Positions 37,956-47,732 of a stretch of 64,000 nt of DNA are shown piece after piece. How positions within the stretch are numbered: position 1 is the stretch's first letter; each line of letters begins with the position of its first letter. Origin of the DNA: Pseudomonas mendocina (GTDB taxonomy: Bacteria; Pseudomonadota; Gammaproteobacteria; Pseudomonadales; Pseudomonadaceae); NCBI GenBank assembly GCA_037482215.1, contig CP148074.1:62001-126000 (forward strand). The letters run 5' to 3'. Position numbers and translations under genes: made by a program. The notes under the pieces are model-generated. The model searched no databases, was not told where the DNA came from, and saw only the letters and a program-made list of their open reading frames with translations.

Positions 37956-39277
37956 TGAATCAACCCACTGTGGATATCGCCGGTGTTGGCGTTGGCCCTT
38001 TCAACCTGGGGCTGTCGGCGCTGTTATCGAGGCATGCGGATATCAAGGCGGTGTTCCTTGAGCGGCGGCCGGAGTTCCACTGGCACGAAGGCTTGCTGCT
38101 GCCGGGCACGACCTTGCAAGTGCCCTTCCTCGCTGACTTGGTGACGATGGCCGACCCGACCCATCCGCTGAGTTACCTCAACTACCTGCATCATCACGAC
38201 CGGCTGTACCAGTTCTGTTACTACGACACCTTCATGGTCCCGCGCCGTGAATACGACCACTACTGCCGCTGGGCGGTGGAGCAATTACCCGCCTGCCATT
38301 TCGGCGAGGAAGTCACGGATGTCGAGTACGACGCAGGCGGTGCGCGCTTTCTGATTCGCAGCCAGTCGGTTTCCGGCCTCACCCGCGAGTACAGCAGCCG
38401 TGATCTGGTGGTTGGTGTGGGCACGGTACCGAAGCTGCCTGCCTGGGCCACTGTGCGTACCCAGGCGCCGATACTGCATGCCGCACAGTTTGCCCATCAT
38501 CGCCAGCAACTGGCCCAGTGCAAACGGGTGGTGGTGGTCGGCTCCGGGCAGAGCGCTGCTGAGTGTGTGCTGTCGCTGCTCAATGAGCTGACGCCGGAGC
38601 GCGTCGATGCCGGGGCATCACTGGTGTGGATCACCCGCGCGGTGGGCTTCCACCCTATGGAGTTCTCCAAACTGGGGCAGGAGTGTTTTACCCCGGCTTA
38701 CATGGATTACTTCCACAGCATTCCCCGTGAGCGTCGCCGCGAGATCGTGGCGGGCCAGGGTTTGCTCTACAAGGGCATCAGTTTCAGCACCATCGCCGAT
38801 GTGTTTGATCAGATGTACGAGCGCTCCATTGGTGGGCGTGATCCGGGGCTGACGTTGCTGTCCAATTGCGAAGTGGAGCGCATGCAGAGCGTCAGCGAGC
38901 AAGGCCCGCTGCGCTTGGGTTTCCGTCACCGGGAGTTGGATCAGTACGGTGAGCTGGAGGCGTATGCAGTGGTCGCGGCCACCGGTTATGAGCACGTCTG
39001 GCCTGCCTGGCTTGAGCGCTTTAAGGGTTCGCTGCTGGAGGTGGATGATCACGGCGACTTTATCGTCGATGAGCATTTCTGCGCCCGCCGTTGTGATGGC
39101 GGCGCGGGGCGAATTTTTGTGCAGAATGCTGAGATCTTTCAGCACGGGGTCGGCTCGCCGGATCTCTGTGTGGCGGCCATTCGCAACATCAACATCATCA
39201 ACCAGCTGCTGGGCCGCGATCATTACCGCATTCCTAAGCAGTCCTCCTTCCAGCGTTACGGCATGCCGTTGAGCTGA
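37952..39277 (+). CDS. FAD/NADPH N-monooxygenase, probable histamine N-hydroxylase
   Basis: This is a 441-aa flavoprotein of the lysine/ornithine N-monooxygenase family (IucD/PvdA type). An N-terminal FAD motif ([19 protein letters not shown]), [15 protein letters not shown], and a second dinucleotide motif [19 protein letters not shown] (NADPH) are visible, with [11 protein letters not shown] near the end. With a histidine decarboxylase in the locus, the likely substrate is histamine, giving the N-hydroxyhistamine that becomes part of the hydroxamate-like iron ligand. ATG 37952 overlaps the NRPS stop. A strong terminator follows at once. Confidence 0.87.
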   Translation: MMNQPTVDIAGVGVGPFNLGLSALLSRHADIKAVFLERRPEFHWHEGLLLPGTTLQVPFLADLVTMADPTHPLSYLNYLHHHDRLYQFCYYDTFMVPRREYDHYCRWAVEQLPACHFGEEVTDVEYDAGGARFLIRSQSVSGLTREYSSRDLVVGVGTVPKLPAWATVRTQAPILHAAQFAHHRQQLAQCKRVVVVGSGQSAAECVLSLLNELTPERVDAGASLVWITRAVGFHPMEFSKLGQECFTPAYMDYFHSIPRERRREIVAGQGLLYKGISFSTIADVFDQMYERSIGGRDPGLTLLSNCEVERMQSVSEQGPLRLGFRHRELDQYGELEAYAVVAATGYEHVWPAWLERFKGSLLEVDDHGDFIVDEHFCARRCDGGAGRIFVQNAEIFQHGVGSPDLCVAAIRNINIINQLLGRDHYRIPKQSSFQRYGMPLS

Positions 39278-39310
39278 AAAAAAGCCCCTTAGCGGTTTCG
39301 CTAAGGGGCT
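39277..39310 (-). terminator. intrinsic terminator between convergent siderophore genes
   Basis: A perfect 12-bp stem (AGCCCCTTAGCG / CGCTAAGGGGCT) with a GTTT loop lies at 39283-39310, with seven A's (39277-39283) on its left. On the minus strand this gives a stem followed by a T-tract, a proper intrinsic terminator for transcripts arriving from the NRPS at 39719. The same stem will also stop plus-strand transcripts of the monooxygenase, without a T-tract. Confidence 0.8.
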
Positions 39311-39312
39311 AC

Positions 39313-39718
39313 TCAGCTAATGCCGGGCATTTTGTTTAGCGATTAAACGCGCTGTCACGTCTGAAACAAAGCCAATAGGCGAGTATCGGGCCGCCCTGGT
39401 TAAACCTTGAAAGAGGGTTTCGCCCTCCACGGGCGAACCACTTTTTTCTTGGAAAAAGTGGTCAAAACCGCTTGCCCAGTCATCCGGCCCTCCGCTTCGC
39501 TGCGGGTTCGTGCCCGCAATCACCGTTCCAGAGGCCCGCCGCGAAGGGCCATCCTTGGCCCATCGCGTCTCTCGCGGCATCCATGCCGCTCAACCTCTTC
39601 CACGGTAATTCCGCTCACCCTCCTGAGTGGGCAAAGGGTGTCGGCCTCACGTTTAGCGAAGCAAATGAGCAGCACCCGTGCTCAAGTGAGCCTTTATGGG
39701 TATGGATAACACTGGCCT
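39313..39718. other. 406-base intergenic stretch resembling a dispersed Pseudomonas repeat
   Basis: No gene was found here. It contains a hairpin CCACTTTTT-CTTGG-AAAAAGTGG (about 39439-39462) and then CGCTTGCCCAGTCATCCGGC and ...CCGCGAAGGGCCATCCTTGG, phrases I associate with repeats scattered through pseudomonad intergenic regions. Short open frames on both strands have no recognisable product. It separates the convergent monooxygenase and NRPS genes. Confidence 0.4.
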
Positions 39719-42451
39719 TCAACCTGTGATCTGCGCAAGGCTCAACTGCTCTGCCCCCGGCTCAATCAGACGATGGATCACCTTATCCAACAGGCGACTC
39801 AGTTGCTCCATCTGGGCTTCGCTGTAACTGTCGCAGCGGTAGGTGACTACTAGGCGTAGCTGACGCTGGCCGTCGAGTTGGTTCTCCATAATCTCGAATT
39901 GCAATCCAAACATGGATTCGCTCTTTTCCGGGTCGATGTGACGGTAGCGAATGGGCGAGCCATCTGCTGCGTGCAGCGCACCGTTCAGGGCGTTGTTGGC
40001 GTGAATCTGCACGTACACATCAAACAGCAGCCCGTCCTCCGGCGTCATGCCCAGGGCTTGCTGGATGTGCTCCATGGGCACGTCGGCGTAGCTCATGGAG
40101 TCGTTGATGGTGCGGGTGACCTGCTCAATCAGCTGGCCGACGCTTTGCTGCGCGGTGAACTGCACGCGGTGCGCCACCATGGTGGTGAAGTAACCCACCG
40201 TCTCGTAGAACGCCGGATCGGTGCGCCCGGAAGCTGATGTGCCGATGGCCAGATCAGCCAGATCGCCCATCTTTTGTAACGACAGGGCAATGGCGCTGTA
40301 CAACACGCTGAACAGTGAGGACTGCTGCGTGCGGGCAACGCTCTGCAACGCATCGGCCACGTCGGGCGCCAGGTTGATTTCGAACCACTGAGCGCGGGTG
40401 GTTACGGCCTCGCTCTGAGGTGCGTTGTCTTCTTCCATGCGGTGCAGTGTGAGGCCACGAGTGGCGTGTCGCAGATGATTAACCCAGAACGCCAGATGCT
40501 GCTGGTTAATGCCGCTGTCCTGCTGGCGCGTGGCGAACTCATGGAAGGATGGCGCTGCTGCTGCCCATTGCGGCGCCTGATCATTGGCGCGTGCGCGGTA
40601 GGCCTGAGCCAGCTCTTTCATCATCACGTTCAGCGACCATTCATCAATGGCCATGTGATGCACCAACATCGACAGCACCTGCTGACCTGTGTGCGGATCA
40701 CGCAGAAAGCGCACGCGCATCGGCAGCTCGCGGGACAGATCAAACTGCCAGGCGGCTTCGCTGGCCAGTGTCGCGCCTTGGCTCTCGCTGCTATTCCAAA
40801 ACCATTTGTAAGCGCTCAGTTGCTCAAGGGCGATCTGTTGCTGCCAAGCCTGGCCGTTTTCGAAGTGGAAGGTGCTGCGCAGGCTGGCGTGGCGCACGAT
40901 GAGGTCGCGGAAGGCCTGTTCAAACACTGACTCATCCACGGGGTCGATAAAGCGCACGGCAAATGGCAGGTTGAAGATGGTGCCAAAGTTAAACGCTTCA
41001 TAAGCGCGACCCAATGACGCCTGCGCCAGAGCAAACGGGGCTTTAATCGGGCCGCTGCTGCTCAGCGTGTGGTTGGCTGCTGGCTGGCTGACCTGCGCCC
41101 GAGTCGCCAAGGTGGCGGCTGTGGGTGCCTTGAAGAAGTCGTTGAAGTTCAGCTCAATGCCATGCTGGCTGCGCAGCTTGCCGATAATCAGGGTGGCCAG
41201 CATGGAGTGGCCGCCAAAGTCGAAGAAGTCGTCATCGGCTTTAAGCTCCGGCTCCAGCAGCGTGGCGCGGAATTCGTCGAGGATGATTTGTGTGACATCC
41301 ATTGCCGGTTGCGCGTTGGCCGCCGGGTGTTGCGCTGTGGATGGAGCCAGAGTCGCGACGTTACAGCCGCCTGCTTCGGCAAAGGTCAGGAAGCTACCCA
41401 GCAGATAATGCCCGGTATAACCCCAGAGGTTTTGTCCGGTGCTGAGTGTCAGTTGCAGGCTGCCGTCTGCCCAGGGTTGCAGGCTGAGTTCCAGCTCCGG
41501 GCGTTGCTCAGCGGTCGGAACGGCAAGCGGCTCGGCGAGCAGTTCATCCAGCTCGTGTGTGGCGGCGGGTAACCAGTGCACATGCAGCACCGGTTGATCG
41601 CTGACGCCGGTGGCGCTGTGTTGTTCAACGGCGAGCTGCAGGTCTTGCGCGGTGCTGTTGGCGTTGACCTGCACCGGGCAGCAGATGCCTTCGTGGTGGA
41701 TCAGCAGGGTTACGTCAGGCTGATCGCTGAGTTGAGCGGCAAAGCGGGCAAACAGCAGGCTGAACTGTGGCAGTGCAGGCTCGCTTGAGCCTGGCTGCAC
41801 GCGGCTTTGCCAGCGTAGAGCCAGTTCCGGTTGTTCACGGCACGGCACGGAGCTGAATGGCCCGCTAAGTGCCCAAGTTGCAGCCTCTGTTCGGCGCAGT
41901 GCACTGAGCGGGCCGGTGAAATGCTGCTGCGCCAATGGAGACGCTTGTTCAACCGGCAGTTTTTCCACTCTGTTTCCGGCGCAGGCCGCTGCCAGACGAT
42001 TGGCCAGCAGCGCCGCCGTGCCATGCGGGCCGAGGATGCGATGCGCCAGCAGTGCGAGATAAATCTGCCCCTCACTGCGTATCAGCAGGGCTTTAAACGG
42101 TGCTTGGGTGGCTGCATCCCAAGCGGCGCGTTGCTGTATCAGCAGTTGCTCAGTGATGTCCTGTGGGCTGGAACTGTCCAGCCACTGCAGGCATTCAAGC
42201 CAGTTATTTGAGTGAGACTTGATCAGCTCACCCTCATCACTGAAGCGGTAGCGGGCGTTCAGTTCAGGCAGGTTGTCGATCAGTTGGCGCAAGCCGTCGA
42301 TAAGCCGGGGAAGCGTGCTGGCGCTGCGTACACGCCAAGCGTCGAGGGTGCGCAGGATGCGTTCGGGATGTTGCTCCTGCAGTAGCCAGATCTGTTCTTC
42401 AGTTGCACTGAGTGGCAGCACTGAGGACGCGTCCGGGTAGGTTTCCTTCAT
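39719..42451 (-). CDS. NRPS: degenerate C - T - C (termination)
   Basis: This is a 910-aa synthetase. Residues about 10-390 resemble a condensation domain, but the HHxxxDG motif is ruined (His137, Arg138, then Pro142, His143), so it is probably structural. A good carrier follows at about 380-450, with Ser416 in DFFDFGGHSML. The last 440 residues form a condensation domain with His598-His599 and Asp603-Glu604 (HHMAIDE). It likely carries the cyclised salicyl-amino acid and releases it onto N-hydroxyhistamine by amide formation, as no thioesterase is present. ATG 42451 has GGGAG upstream. It is divergent from the sigma factor gene and shares a Fur-box-like site. Confidence 0.88.
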   Translation of the reverse strand: MKETYPDASSVLPLSATEEQIWLLQEQHPERILRTLDAWRVRSASTLPRLIDGLRQLIDNLPELNARYRFSDEGELIKSHSNNWLECLQWLDSSSPQDITEQLLIQQRAAWDAATQAPFKALLIRSEGQIYLALLAHRILGPHGTAALLANRLAAACAGNRVEKLPVEQASPLAQQHFTGPLSALRRTEAATWALSGPFSSVPCREQPELALRWQSRVQPGSSEPALPQFSLLFARFAAQLSDQPDVTLLIHHEGICCPVQVNANSTAQDLQLAVEQHSATGVSDQPVLHVHWLPAATHELDELLAEPLAVPTAEQRPELELSLQPWADGSLQLTLSTGQNLWGYTGHYLLGSFLTFAEAGGCNVATLAPSTAQHPAANAQPAMDVTQIILDEFRATLLEPELKADDDFFDFGGHSMLATLIIGKLRSQHGIELNFNDFFKAPTAATLATRAQVSQPAANHTLSSSGPIKAPFALAQASLGRAYEAFNFGTIFNLPFAVRFIDPVDESVFEQAFRDLIVRHASLRSTFHFENGQAWQQQIALEQLSAYKWFWNSSESQGATLASEAAWQFDLSRELPMRVRFLRDPHTGQQVLSMLVHHMAIDEWSLNVMMKELAQAYRARANDQAPQWAAAAPSFHEFATRQQDSGINQQHLAFWVNHLRHATRGLTLHRMEEDNAPQSEAVTTRAQWFEINLAPDVADALQSVARTQQSSLFSVLYSAIALSLQKMGDLADLAIGTSASGRTDPAFYETVGYFTTMVAHRVQFTAQQSVGQLIEQVTRTINDSMSYADVPMEHIQQALGMTPEDGLLFDVYVQIHANNALNGALHAADGSPIRYRHIDPEKSESMFGLQFEIMENQLDGQRQLRLVVTYRCDSYSEAQMEQLSRLLDKVIHRLIEPGAEQLSLAQITG

Positions 42452-42610
42452 GGATATCTCCCACGTGTTCGGTCGGGGCGAAAAGAGCCCACAAGCCTCC
42501 ACATCCGGTCCATGTCCGTGCCCGACCTAAGCCGACAATTTCCCGGAACTCCCGATTTAGAGAGCGGCATTGCGAGTCGTGGCCATTATACGTAGGATTT
42601 AAATACAAAT

Positions 42611-42629
42611 GGTAATGATTATCATTGGT
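42611..42629. promoter_or_regulatory. Fur-box-like site, NRPS / sigma factor divergent promoter
   Basis: GGTAATGATTATCATTGGT matches 14 of 19 Fur consensus positions and contains the perfect palindrome AATGAT-T-ATCATT. It lies 41 bases before the ECF sigma start and 160 before the NRPS start. Confidence 0.75.
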
Positions 42630-42669
42630 GGTATTGTAATAGGGCTTTCTGTCTCGAAGGGAGAGTGTT

Positions 42670-43188
42670 GTGGACAAGGAGTTGTCGCTGGCGCCGCAGG
42701 CATTCGAAAGGTTTTACGCCGACCATCATCACTGGTTGTGCAACTTGCTGCGGCGCAAATTGGGTAACTCTATGGATGCAGCGGACATCGCTCACGATGT
42801 TTACCTGCATATGTTCCGCAAGGGGCATATCCCAGATACCTGCGACTGCCGACGACACCTGACCCGCGTCGCGCAGTGCAAGGTCATCGACCTGTATCGC
42901 CGTCGCAGCCTCGAATCCGGTTACCTCGGTGAGCTGAGCCTGCGCGAAGAGCCTGCCACCGTTTCAGAAGAGTCGCGGGCTCTGGTGTGCGAAGCCCTCA
43001 ATCAGGTCGAAAGCGCCTTGCGTCGCCAACCTGCCAAGGCCCGGCAGGCTTTGCTGCTGAACCGGATTGAGGGCAAGGCTTACCGGGAGATTGCCGATGA
43101 GCTGAAGGTCTCCGTCTCGTCTGTCGAAAAGTATGTGGCGGCGGTGCAAAAGACCTGTCGGCAGGCCACCTTGCAAAAAAATGAGTGA
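42670..43188 (+). CDS. ECF sigma factor, iron-starvation (FecI/PvdS) type
   Basis: This is a 172-aa sigma-70-family factor with region 2 (FYADHHHWLCNLLRRKLGN, AADIAHDVYLHMF, HLTRVAQCKVIDLYRRR) and region 4 (ALLLNRIEGKAYREIADELK, then SVSSVEKYVAAVQ). The start is GTG with a well-placed AAGGGAG. No FecR-type anti-sigma gene follows, and the TonB receptor of the locus has no signalling domain. Activity is therefore probably set by Fur at the 42611 site, as for PvdS, rather than by surface signalling. Its targets may be the siderophore operons around it; that is inferred. Confidence 0.9.
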   Translation: MDKELSLAPQAFERFYADHHHWLCNLLRRKLGNSMDAADIAHDVYLHMFRKGHIPDTCDCRRHLTRVAQCKVIDLYRRRSLESGYLGELSLREEPATVSEESRALVCEALNQVESALRRQPAKARQALLLNRIEGKAYREIADELKVSVSSVEKYVAAVQKTCRQATLQKNE

Positions 43189-43276
43189 AGCCGATTGAGG
43201 GTTTGTTCACCTGCTTCGGAATACACACAGATGAGCGCCTGATTTAGCGGGTGCCTTGAGTTAAGCGAGAACGTTG

Positions 43277-45046
43277 ATGAGTGCTAAGCAGGACGCTGTA
43301 CGCACAAGCAGCCCGATTTCCCGGGTGCTGCGGCCGGTTCGTGGACGTTTACTACTGGCCGCGGGGGTGGCTGGCGTAGGCAGCATGCTGACGCTGGTAC
43401 CACTGGCAGGCATTGCGAGGATCGCGCAGGTGCAGTTTGGGCTGGTGTCCGGGTCTGTGGAGGCGCTGCTGTGGATCAGTCTGGGGTGCTTGTTCGCCGG
43501 TTTATTGCTGTTTGCGCTGGCTGAGGGTGTGGCCCACCTGGCAGATAATTTCATCACCGCTCAGTTGCGGATGGACATTGTGCAGCGCTTGTCTCAGGTT
43601 CCGTTGGGCTGGTTCAGCAACCGTACCTCGGGTGAAGTGAAGCAGGCCATTCAGGATGATATCGGCACGTTGCACAGCCTCACTGCGCACTTTTTCACCA
43701 GCCTTGGCCGCGCGGTGGGGGCCGTGCTGATCGCGGTGCTGTACATGCTGGCGCTGGACTGGCGGATGACGCTGGTATCGCTGCTGCCGTTTGTACTGTT
43801 TGTGGTTTTCTTCAACCGCGCCACCCGAGCCAGTGCCGCGAATATCGACTCATTCGGCGCGGGCATGCTGCGTATCAATACGGCGCTGGGCGAGTTTGTT
43901 CGTGGTCTGCCGGTGGTTAAGGCGTTCGCTGCTGAGGGCAAAGCCCACGGCGCCTATCACCAAGCGGTAGATGACTTTGCCCGTGCCTTTGATGACTTCA
44001 CCCGGCCACTGGTAAGCGCCATGGCCAGCGCCAATGCCATGCTCGCGCCGGCCTCGGTGTTAGGCGTGGTGCTGGCCTTCGGCAGCCTGTTTGTCTGGCT
44101 TGAGTGGATGACCCCGCTGCAAGTGGTGCCTTTTGCCTTGGTGGCACCGGGGCTGTGCGCGCCGCTGCTGATGCTTAAGTACATTACCCACGATCTGGAC
44201 CACGCCAAAGCGGCGGCTTCGCGGGTCGAGGCGCTGCTGCAAACCCCGGTTCTTGAAAACCGTGGCATGGCCTTCCCCGCCGACCGTACTGTGCGTTTTT
44301 CAGACGTGAGTTATGGCTATCAGGCGGACGCGCCAGTGCTGGAACACATCAGCCTGACGCTTAAGCCCGGTACGGTAACGGCAGTGGTGGGGGCGTCCGG
44401 CTCGGGTAAATCGACGCTGGCGCGTTTGCTCCTGCGCTTCTTCGACCCGGATAGCGGGCAGATCAGCTTTGGCGGTGTTGACCTGCGTGATCTCGACAGC
44501 ACCCAGCTCTACCGGCACATCGGTTTCGTCTTGCAGGACGTGCGCCTGCTGCATGCCAGTGTGCGCGACAACATCGCCTTGGGGCGCCCGGACGCCACTC
44601 AGGATGAAATCGAAGCTGCGGCGAAGCTGGCCAACATCCACGGACAGCTTCTCGCGTTGCCCCGTGGCTATGACTCGGTAATCGGTGATGACGCGCACCT
44701 GTCCGGCGGTGAGCAGCAGCGCTTGAGCATCGCCCGTGCCGTCTTGCTTGACCCGCCCCTGCTGGTGCTGGACGAGCCCACCGCTGCCGCCGATGCCGAT
44801 AACGAGGTTAAAGTGCAGCAGGCGCTCTCGCGCTTTGCTCAAGGGCGCACGGTGCTGGTGATTGCGCACCGCCTGGACACCATCAGGCAGGCGGATCAGA
44901 TCATCGTGCTGGATAACGGTCGCATCGTTGAGCAGGGCCGCCATGCCGAACTGCTGGCGCTGGACGGCACCTATGCACGGCTGTGGAGCTTGGGTGGGTA
45001 CGGACAGACACCTGAATCAATCGACCCAGGGGTGCCGTCATGCTGA
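43277..45046 (+). CDS. ABC half-transporter (membrane domain fused to ATPase), first of a pair
   Basis: This is a 589-aa exporter-fold half-transporter. A six-helix membrane domain (about 1-310) is followed by an ATPase domain with Walker A GASGSGKST, signature LSGGEQQRLSIARA, Walker B LLVLDEPTAAAD and VIAHRLDTI. I chose ATG 43277 over an in-frame TTG one codon earlier. It overlaps the next gene by 7 bases, and the two probably form a heterodimer. Related pairs either export the siderophore (BarAB of acinetobactin) or import its iron complex (YbtPQ). Because a FecCD-type importer is also encoded here, export is the better guess. Confidence 0.88.
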   Translation: MSAKQDAVRTSSPISRVLRPVRGRLLLAAGVAGVGSMLTLVPLAGIARIAQVQFGLVSGSVEALLWISLGCLFAGLLLFALAEGVAHLADNFITAQLRMDIVQRLSQVPLGWFSNRTSGEVKQAIQDDIGTLHSLTAHFFTSLGRAVGAVLIAVLYMLALDWRMTLVSLLPFVLFVVFFNRATRASAANIDSFGAGMLRINTALGEFVRGLPVVKAFAAEGKAHGAYHQAVDDFARAFDDFTRPLVSAMASANAMLAPASVLGVVLAFGSLFVWLEWMTPLQVVPFALVAPGLCAPLLMLKYITHDLDHAKAAASRVEALLQTPVLENRGMAFPADRTVRFSDVSYGYQADAPVLEHISLTLKPGTVTAVVGASGSGKSTLARLLLRFFDPDSGQISFGGVDLRDLDSTQLYRHIGFVLQDVRLLHASVRDNIALGRPDATQDEIEAAAKLANIHGQLLALPRGYDSVIGDDAHLSGGEQQRLSIARAVLLDPPLLVLDEPTAAADADNEVKVQQALSRFAQGRTVLVIAHRLDTIRQADQIIVLDNGRIVEQGRHAELLALDGTYARLWSLGGYGQTPESIDPGVPSC

Positions 45047-46791
45047 AGACGTTTATACAACTGCTGGGTGATCAGCGCGCCACGCTGCACCGCTACCTGC
45101 TGCTGGCGGTTATTTATGCTGTCCTCTGCGGCCTGACCATCCTCACGGTGGTGCCGGTGTTGAACAACCTGCTGGCGCAGCAAATGGCGCAGACCGGGCT
45201 GTGGCTGCTGCTGTTGCTGGTGGAAATGCTGCTGTGCTGGGGCTTACGCCGTCAGGTGGAAAAGGCCGGCATTCGCGTCGGTATTGCCGTGCTGCAAGGC
45301 GGTCGTCATCGACTTGGCGAGCATGTGGCGAGCCTGCCGGTGGGCTGGTTTAACGCTCATAACAGCGGGCGCATCAGCCACGTGGCGGGTCAAGGCATGA
45401 TGGGCATTGCACAGTTACCCGCCCATGTCTTCACGCCGTTGCTAACCGGCGTGGTAACGCCGCTGGTAATCATGTTGGCGTTGCTGGTGATCAATCCCCC
45501 CTTGGGGCTGATTGCAGCACTGAGCTTGCCGCTGCTGGTGCTGGTTTTCGTGCTGAGTGCCCGCGCCGGTTTGCGCGCGGATGAGGCGTATCAGGCCAGT
45601 ACGGCGGATGCCAGTCAGCGCATGCTGGAATTTGCTCAGGCGCAGGCAATGTTGCGCGCGTTTAATGGTGAGCAAGGCGGCAGTCGCTTTCTTGAGCAAG
45701 CGATCAGCCAGCAGCAGTCGTCGGCGCATAACCTGATTCAGGTTTCGGCGATGTCCGTGTTGCTCAATTCATGGGCGGTACAGGTCTGCTTCGCTGCACT
45801 GCTGATCGCTGCGGTGCTGGGGCTCGGACAAAGTGTGCAGGCTCAGGCGCCGTTGATTGTGAGCCTGCTGCTGGCGATCCGCTTTGCCGAGCCATTGCTC
45901 GATGTGGCGGGCTACAGCGAGGTGTTGCGTGGCGTGCGTGGGCAGTTGCAGGTGGTGGCGAACCTGTTTGCACAGCAGCCGCTGGCGCAGCCGGAATCTG
46001 CACAGCAACCTGCCGATGCCTCTGTTGAATTGCAGGTGGTCAGCTTCCGCTATGCCGATGATCAGGCGGATGTGCTGCGGGATGTCAGCCTGCGTGTGGC
46101 CCCGGGCAGCATGACGGCGCTGGTCGGCGCCTCCGGCTCCGGCAAAACCACCCTGGTGCGGTTGATTGCACGTTTCTTTGAGGCCAGTCAGGGCTGTGTG
46201 CGCATTGGCGGTGTGGATGTGCGGCAGATGAGCAGCCAGCAATTGGCCGGGCAGATCAGCCAGATTTTTCAGGATGCGTATCTGTTTCAGGGCAGCATTG
46301 CCGACAACATCCGCCTGGGTAAGCCCGAGGCGACGGATGCCGAGCTACAGGCTGTGATTGAGCTGGCCGCTGTCAGCGAGATTATCCAGCGCCTGCCGAA
46401 TGGCCTCGCTACGCAGGTGGGCGAAGGGGGGGCGCGGCTTTCCGGTGGTGAGCGGCAGCGAATCTGCATCGCCCGCGCACTGCTCAAGGACGCCCCGATT
46501 TTGCTGGTGGACGAAGCAACAGCGGCACTGGATACGGAAAACCAGGCTGCGATCACCGCTGTGCTGCAACGCCTGCGCGGCAGCCGTACGCTGATTGTGA
46601 TCGCTCATCAGCTCTCCACCGTGGCCATGGCTGACCAGATAGTGGTGTTGCTGGACGGGCGAATCGTCGAGCACGGCAGCCATCAACAGTTGCAGGCTGC
46701 ACAAGGCGCGTACGCTCACTTTCTGGCGCAACGTCAGGCGGCGCGGGGTTGGCAGCTTACCCAAGCGCAGGACGGCGAGGTCATGCCTTGA
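45040..46791 (+). CDS. ABC half-transporter, second of the pair
   Basis: This is a 583-aa half-transporter with the same plan: six membrane helices, then Walker A GASGSGKTTL, signature LSGGERQRICIARAL, Walker B LLVDEATAALD and VIAHQLSTV. Both ATPase sites of the pair therefore look intact. Its ATG lies inside the end of the previous gene (ATGCTGA), and its stop overlaps the start of the first permease gene (TTGA). It probably works with the 43277 product in siderophore export. Confidence 0.88.
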   Translation: MLKTFIQLLGDQRATLHRYLLLAVIYAVLCGLTILTVVPVLNNLLAQQMAQTGLWLLLLLVEMLLCWGLRRQVEKAGIRVGIAVLQGGRHRLGEHVASLPVGWFNAHNSGRISHVAGQGMMGIAQLPAHVFTPLLTGVVTPLVIMLALLVINPPLGLIAALSLPLLVLVFVLSARAGLRADEAYQASTADASQRMLEFAQAQAMLRAFNGEQGGSRFLEQAISQQQSSAHNLIQVSAMSVLLNSWAVQVCFAALLIAAVLGLGQSVQAQAPLIVSLLLAIRFAEPLLDVAGYSEVLRGVRGQLQVVANLFAQQPLAQPESAQQPADASVELQVVSFRYADDQADVLRDVSLRVAPGSMTALVGASGSGKTTLVRLIARFFEASQGCVRIGGVDVRQMSSQQLAGQISQIFQDAYLFQGSIADNIRLGKPEATDAELQAVIELAAVSEIIQRLPNGLATQVGEGGARLSGGERQRICIARALLKDAPILLVDEATAALDTENQAAITAVLQRLRGSRTLIVIAHQLSTVAMADQIVVLLDGRIVEHGSHQQLQAAQGAYAHFLAQRQAARGWQLTQAQDGEVMP

Positions 46792-47732
46792 GTCGTTCGC
46801 TGCTACTGATTCCACTTGCCCTGCTCTGCCTATTGTCGCTGACGGTTGGGGTCAAACAGGTGAGCTGGATGCAGCTGTTGGCGTTCTCTGATGATGCCTG
46901 GTTAACCCTCACCGCCAGCCGTTTGCCCCGGCTGGCTGCGTTGCTGCTGACCGGTGTCGGGCTGGCGGTGTGCGGGGTGATTCTGCAACAAATCGTGCGC
47001 AACCGTTTTGTGGAACCGGCAACTTCTGGCGGGTTGGATGCCGCCAAGCTGGGCATTCTGATCGCCATTACCGCTTTGCCCGGTGTGAGCACCACCGGCC
47101 GCCTGTTCGCGGCGCTAGCGTTCTGCTTTATCGCCAGCCTGGTTTACGTGCTGATCATCCGCCGCATCCGCTTCAAGAACACCGTGTTGGTGCCGGTGGT
47201 GGGGTTGATGTACGGCAGCGTGCTCAGCGCGGTGGCGGAGTTCTATGCCTATCGCCACAACATTCTGCAAAGCATGCAGGGCTGGATGCTCGGGGACTTT
47301 TCCAAGGTGGTGCAGGGCAATTACGAAATCATCTACCTGATCCTGCCCATCGTGCTGCTGACCTACCTCTACGCGCACCGCTTCACCGTGTTGGGCATGG
47401 GTGAGGACATGGCCCGCAGCCTGGGCCTGAGTTACACCGCAACGGCCACCTTGGGGCTGATACTGGTGTCGGTGACGGTCTCGGTGATCGTTATTACCGT
47501 CGGCGCGATTCCCTTTGTCGGGCTGGTGATCCCCAATCTGGTGGCACTGTTCTATGGCGAAAATCTGGCCCGCAGCCTGCCGGTGGTGGCCATTGCCGGC
47601 GCCATGATGCTGCTGGCCTGCGATGTACTGGGGCGGCTGCTGATCTATCCGTTTGAAGTGCCGATCGGCCTGACTGCCGGGAGCATCGGCGGCGTAGCGT
47701 TTCTGCTGCTGATCATCTGGAAGTGCAAATGA
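46788..47732 (+). CDS. ferric-siderophore ABC permease (FecCD family), FatD-like
   Basis: This is a 314-aa, strongly hydrophobic permease of the BtuC/FecCD family with SRLPRLAALLLTGVGLAVCG at the N-terminal end and VGAIPFVGLVIPNL near the C-terminal end. I chose a TTG start at 46788 because GGCGAGG sits about 8 bases upstream, the TTGA overlap with the previous stop matches the coupling seen throughout the operon, and the membrane helix starts right after. It would form the inner membrane channel with the next gene product. Confidence 0.87.
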   Translation: MSRSLLLIPLALLCLLSLTVGVKQVSWMQLLAFSDDAWLTLTASRLPRLAALLLTGVGLAVCGVILQQIVRNRFVEPATSGGLDAAKLGILIAITALPGVSTTGRLFAALAFCFIASLVYVLIIRRIRFKNTVLVPVVGLMYGSVLSAVAEFYAYRHNILQSMQGWMLGDFSKVVQGNYEIIYLILPIVLLTYLYAHRFTVLGMGEDMARSLGLSYTATATLGLILVSVTVSVIVITVGAIPFVGLVIPNLVALFYGENLARSLPVVAIAGAMMLLACDVLGRLLIYPFEVPIGLTAGSIGGVAFLLLIIWKCK

